A DNA stretch of 64,000 nt. Origin: JBFELO01 sp041552055. GTDB taxonomy: Bacteria > Acidobacteriota > Thermoanaerobaculia > Thermoanaerobaculales > Sulfomarinibacteraceae. A model generated the notes under the pieces. It ran no database searches. It was not told the DNA's origin and saw nothing but the letters and a program-made list of their open reading frames with translations. The DNA lies in NCBI GenBank assembly GCA_041552055.1, contig JBFELO010000002.1:32698-96697 (forward strand), in the 5' to 3' direction. Shown here one piece after another: positions 60,969 through 64,000 of the stretch. How positions within the stretch are numbered: the first letter of the stretch is position 1; the number at the start of each line of letters is the position of its first letter. Both the position numbers and the translations under genes were made by a program.

Positions 60969-61379
60969 GGCCGCCCCCCACCCGCCGGCCGGGATGCAGG
61001 GTGCAAGATACAAGATGCAAGATCCCCCGCCTGCCCGAAGGGGGTCTTGAGCTACAAGCTATATGCTACAAGGCTTCTTCGCACGTTCCCGTCAGTCCAA
61101 ACTTCACCCGCTCATACGCCACGGGCAGGCGGCCGAAGGCGGTCGGCGCCAGTACATTCCACTACTTCTCTGTGTCTCTGTGTCTGTGTGGTTCGCTCGG
61201 GGCCGGGGATCCGTTCAAATCTGTGTGGTCTGCGGGCAGTCTTTCTTATCTGCGTTTATCTGCGTGATCTGCGGTTTCTTTCCCGGGCGGGTGGGGGCTT
61301 CGTGTCTTCGTGCTTTTGTGGTTGGCCGTTCCCGGACTAATCGAGCTCGCGGCGTCAGCCACGAGTGCCGGGGCCAAAG
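60969..61379. repeat. 411-base gap of mixed intergenic repeats (composite copy E, CTCTGTG- and ATCTGCG-type)
   Basis: No gene seen. Degenerate GATGCAAGAT units with GATCCCCCGCC occur at 60990-61041, CTCTGTGTCTCTGTGTCTGT at about 61165-61190, and TATCTGCGTTTATCTGCGTG near 61247-61270. These match repeats elsewhere in the window. Confidence 0.6.
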
Positions 61380-62261
61380 CTACGAGTCCCGTTTCCCCTC
61401 GTCGGCTGCGAGGCGAATGTACCGTGCGGAGCACTCGGGGAAGCCGGTGCAGGTACGGCAAATGTTGTCGTCGATGAAGCCGAACTCCTCCGGCGCGCAG
61501 ATCGTGATTTCAGGATCGCGCGCGCCGTCCAACTCGACCAAGAGGGGCTCGTCCCCCGCCGCCACTCGACCAAGCTCCCGAGCTCTCGCCGCTGCCTCGC
61601 GCACCTTGGGATCCCACATCCGATTGCCCTGCTCGGCGGTCGTCGACTCGGTTTTGATTTGAACTTCTGCCCTGCGCTGCTTCACCTTGAACGCCAGCTT
61701 GCGGCGTGACGGCAGCCTTCGGGTCGCCAGGAAGAACAGGTAGCCGGCCGACATGCCGGCGGCGTTGGCGACCCCCGCGAGCAATCCCAGCTGCAGGCTG
61801 GTAAACACCAGTAGCGCCGCCCCGAACACCGCCAGGTATTTCACCTTCACGGGGATCAGGAAGAACAGCCGGAATTCGACCTCCGGGTACAGCGTGGCAA
61901 AGGTGAACAGCAGAGATCCGCTGACCGCCATGTCCCCGAGCAGGGGTCGGCCGAGCAGGGTCGCGGCGATCGAGGCGCCGAACGTCGCGACCAGCCAGAA
62001 GGCCAGGAATCGCGGCGATCCCCAGTCGTCCTCGAGCGGCTTTGCCATGATCCACAACACCAACATCGAGATGAAGAACCAGAACATGCTCTGGCCGTGG
62101 ATGAACTGATACGTCACCAGCGACCACGGGCGCGCCGCCACCTCACCCGGCACCAACGCCAGCGCTCGCAGGCCATCCGGGTTGGCGTAGCTCAGCAGAA
62201 ACACCGCGAAGTGGATGAAGATCAATCCCTCGGTCAGGTGCCAGTACTCGCGTCGCATCAC
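61380..62261 (-). CDS. Rhomboid-like membrane protein lacking the catalytic His
   Basis: The 293-residue protein has six predicted helices in the rhomboid pattern: TYQFIHGQSMFWFFISMLVL, FGASIAATLLG, AVSGSLLFTFATLYPE and GVANAAGMSAGYLFFL. The Ser of the GxSG-like motif is present, but the His expected in helix 6 (A-H-x-G-G) is Asn in VANAAG, so it is probably a pseudo-protease. The soluble C-terminal part carries C-x2-C and a third Cys (CRTCTGFPEC), a possible metal knuckle. Its stop is followed by the repeat-rich gap. Its start overlaps the mutL stop. Confidence 0.75.
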   Translation of the reverse strand: MMRREYWHLTEGLIFIHFAVFLLSYANPDGLRALALVPGEVAARPWSLVTYQFIHGQSMFWFFISMLVLWIMAKPLEDDWGSPRFLAFWLVATFGASIAATLLGRPLLGDMAVSGSLLFTFATLYPEVEFRLFFLIPVKVKYLAVFGAALLVFTSLQLGLLAGVANAAGMSAGYLFFLATRRLPSRRKLAFKVKQRRAEVQIKTESTTAEQGNRMWDPKVREAAARARELGRVAAGDEPLLVELDGARDPEITICAPEEFGFIDDNICRTCTGFPECSARYIRLAADEGKRDS

Positions 62262-64000
62262 CGTCTCCCCAATCGCCGCTCCATCTCTTCCTGACTCAGG
62301 CGCAGCACGATCGGTCGGCCGTGGGGGCAGCGGTACGGATTCTCGGTGTCGATGAGGTCCTTCAACAGCACGATCTGCTCATCCGCCGTCAGAGAGTGGT
62401 TGACCTTTATCGCCGACCGACAGGACAACGCCGCCGCGAGTTCGTGCGACAGCTCCTCGGTCACCTGTTCCGGCACACCGTCCAGGGACGTGGCGCGGTC
62501 CAATAACTCCTCGACGATCTCACCGGCGCTCCGACCGTCGGTCTCGGGCGGCAGTGCGGTAATCCGCACGGTGTTCGGCCCGAATCCCTCGGCCTCGATC
62601 CCGACCTGCTCCAGCAGCTCGCGCACCCGTGGCAGAGCCCCAGCAGCGGACTCGTCCACGTCGAGCAGAATCGGCTCCAGCAGCCTCTGGGACGGCGCGT
62701 CCTCGCCTCGGAGGCGGCCACGAATCCGATCGTACAGAACACGTTCGTGCGCCACGTGCTGGTCGACGATGACCAGCCCCCAGTCATCCTCGAGCAACAG
62801 AAAGGAGCTGCGGTACTGTCCGATCAAGCGTCCGAACGGCGTGTCCGGCAGGCCGGCTTTCGCCCCGGACGGACCGCCCGCATGCGTGCCTCGATCGAAA
62901 TACGTCGCCCGAATCCCGGGTTCCTCGCCATCGGTCGCATCGACGCCGTATGCGGGATGCGGGAACAACCCTCCCACGTGCGTCGTAGGCGCCGACGGCG
63001 CGCCCGCTCCTGCGTACCCCGGGGCCAGTGGCTCGGCGACGCCACCCGCGACCTCGACCTGCGTCACGGCGACCCGACCCTGGGACGCGGCAACGCCCCC
63101 CCGGAGGGCACGGTCGACAACCGAAAACACGGTGCCCGCATGCGCGAACCGGACCTCGGCCTTGGCGGGGTGGACGTTGACGTCTATCGACTCCGGCGGG
63201 AGGTCGACGAAGAGTGCGACCCGTGCGCCGCCGAACCCGGATCCGACCTCCCGCAGTACCCGCCGCACGGCAGCCACCAGAAGTCGGTCCCGCACCGGCC
63301 GACCGTTGACGATCACGGTGAGCTGGGGCTGGCCTGACCCCCGACCCGCCGCCAACAGGCCCCACACCTCGATCCCGCTGCCGCGAGCCTCGAACCGATT
63401 GATCGGTCCATCTGCGGCGCGCCACAGCTCGCGCAGCCGCAGCGCGGGGTCCGCGACCGCCGGCACCTCGATCAGAGTACGGGGGCCGTGGCGCAGGATG
63501 AACGCCACGTCCGGTCTCGCCAACGCACTCCCGAACACGGCCTCCTGAGCGTGGCGCAACTCGGTCTGCGGCGCACGCAGAAACTTCCGTCGCGCTGGCG
63601 TGTTGAAGAAGAGGTCGCGCACCTCGACCGTGGTCCCTCTGGCCCGGCTCGCCCCGTCGACACCGAGGATCCGGCCGCCGTCGACCGTGACCCGAACGCC
63701 TCCGCGCGCCGGGTCTGAACAGGTCAAAAGTACGAAGCGGGAGACTGCCGCCATCGACGGCAAAGCCTCTCCGCGAAACCCTAGGGTGGCAATGTGGTTT
63801 AGATCGTCGTCCGTCGTGATCTTGGACGTCGCGTGGCGCTCGAGCGCGAGTAGGGCATCATCCGAGTCCATACCACAGCCGTCGTCGACTATCCGAACAC
63901 AGCTCCGTCCCCCCTGGACGAGCTCCACCTCGATCCTCTCCGATCCCGCGTCCAGGCTGTTCTCCACCAGCTCTTTCACCACCGACGCCGGCCGCTCCAC
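62258..64000 (-). CDS. mutL: DNA mismatch repair protein MutL (start beyond the window)
   Basis: The 580 visible residues begin within the N-terminal GHKL ATPase: RPASVVKELVENSLDAG, DDGCGMD, HATSKI and GFRGEAL, so the true start lies past base 64000 by about 20 codons. The C-terminal endonuclease-type domain has DQHVAHERVLYD (consensus DQHA-x2-E-x4-E, here Val and Asp replace Ala and Glu), SCRSAIK and CPHGRP. The nicking activity may thus be modified. MutL couples MutS mismatch detection to repair. Its stop overlaps the rhomboid-like start. Confidence 0.95.
   Translation of the reverse strand: MERPASVVKELVENSLDAGSERIEVELVQGGRSCVRIVDDGCGMDSDDALLALERHATSKITTDDDLNHIATLGFRGEALPSMAAVSRFVLLTCSDPARGGVRVTVDGGRILGVDGASRARGTTVEVRDLFFNTPARRKFLRAPQTELRHAQEAVFGSALARPDVAFILRHGPRTLIEVPAVADPALRLRELWRAADGPINRFEARGSGIEVWGLLAAGRGSGQPQLTVIVNGRPVRDRLLVAAVRRVLREVGSGFGGARVALFVDLPPESIDVNVHPAKAEVRFAHAGTVFSVVDRALRGGVAASQGRVAVTQVEVAGGVAEPLAPGYAGAGAPSAPTTHVGGLFPHPAYGVDATDGEEPGIRATYFDRGTHAGGPSGAKAGLPDTPFGRLIGQYRSSFLLLEDDWGLVIVDQHVAHERVLYDRIRGRLRGEDAPSQRLLEPILLDVDESAAGALPRVRELLEQVGIEAEGFGPNTVRITALPPETDGRSAGEIVEELLDRATSLDGVPEQVTEELSHELAAALSCRSAIKVNHSLTADEQIVLLKDLIDTENPYRCPHGRPIVLRLSQEEMERRLGRR

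Noticed and set aside
1..64000. tRNA or rRNA genes
   Set aside because: No cloverleaf-like sequence with a T-loop GGTTCGAATCC context and CCA end, and no rRNA core motif, was seen.

Overview
The window is 64 kb of GC-rich, densely coding bacterial chromosome. It has many overlapping stop/start junctions, lipoprotein and Sec signal peptides, and an outer-membrane-type beta-barrel, so the organism is Gram-negative (diderm). The mix resembles marine or sediment Acidobacteriota (Thermoanaerobaculia-like): DUF5916 barrel, many secreted phosphatases and glycosidases, PPi-dependent PFK, 2-oxoacid:ferredoxin oxidoreductase, a probable selenoprotein and composite intergenic repeats. That placement is inference; no rRNA or tRNA gene was seen. 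Both ends cut through genes (a HAD hydrolase on the left, mutL on the right).

Layout. 1-4.8 kb: HAD hydrolase fragment, LarA-like protein, 6-phosphogluconate dehydrogenase and PPi-type phosphofructokinase. 4.9-11.6 kb: four exported proteins, namely a PhoD phosphatase, a calcineurin-like phosphoesterase, a DUF5916 barrel and a purple-acid-phosphatase-like lipoprotein with a TPR tail. 11.6-16.5 kb: a ribose-type sugar ABC transporter (binding protein, double ATPase, permease) and a convergent ROK protein. 16.5-19.5 kb: a TPR protein and a divergent transglutaminase-like protein. 19.6-32.5 kb: a uronate/glycoside locus with SDR, TRAP transporter, FadR-type regulator with a visible operator, an exported alpha/alpha-toroid protein, GH2, SDR, uronate isomerase and GH31. 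An NHL-repeat remnant lies inside it. 32.7-33.7 kb: a DUF2202 ferritin-like protein behind a near-perfect sigma-54 promoter. 34-39.5 kb: HAD phosphatase, PfkB kinase, a membrane peroxiredoxin with an in-frame UGA at the catalytic position, methyltransferase, dodecin and a decayed MscS channel. 39.5-50.5 kb: TerB/trypsin-like protease, a DksA-zinc-finger/PP2C phosphatase fusion, CGNR regulator, TAXI protein, histidine ammonia-lyase and a degenerate REC-PAS-GGDEF-EAL protein. 50.6-58.8 kb: one long minus-strand redox operon: P-loop ATPase, ferredoxin, alpha, beta and gamma subunits of a 2-oxoacid:ferredoxin oxidoreductase, NuoE-, NuoF- and NuoG-like subunits, a HycB-like four-cluster ferredoxin and a ferritin-like protein, with a GntR regulator divergent from it. 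58.9-64 kb: that GntR gene, a RelA/SpoT-like protein, a rhomboid-like protein lacking the catalytic His, and mutL.

How it works together. The uronate locus would import uronic-acid sugars by TRAP, release them with exported glycosidases, isomerise them with UxaC and reduce them with an SDR. The redox operon would oxidise 2-oxoacids to acyl-CoA, reduce ferredoxin and pass electrons to NAD. Two signals not explained by genes stand out. One is the UGA peroxiredoxin with a SECIS-like hairpin. The other is a set of intergenic repeat families, above all paired arms of a degenerate YCCGTN hexamer that form long hairpins, three of them exactly between convergent genes.
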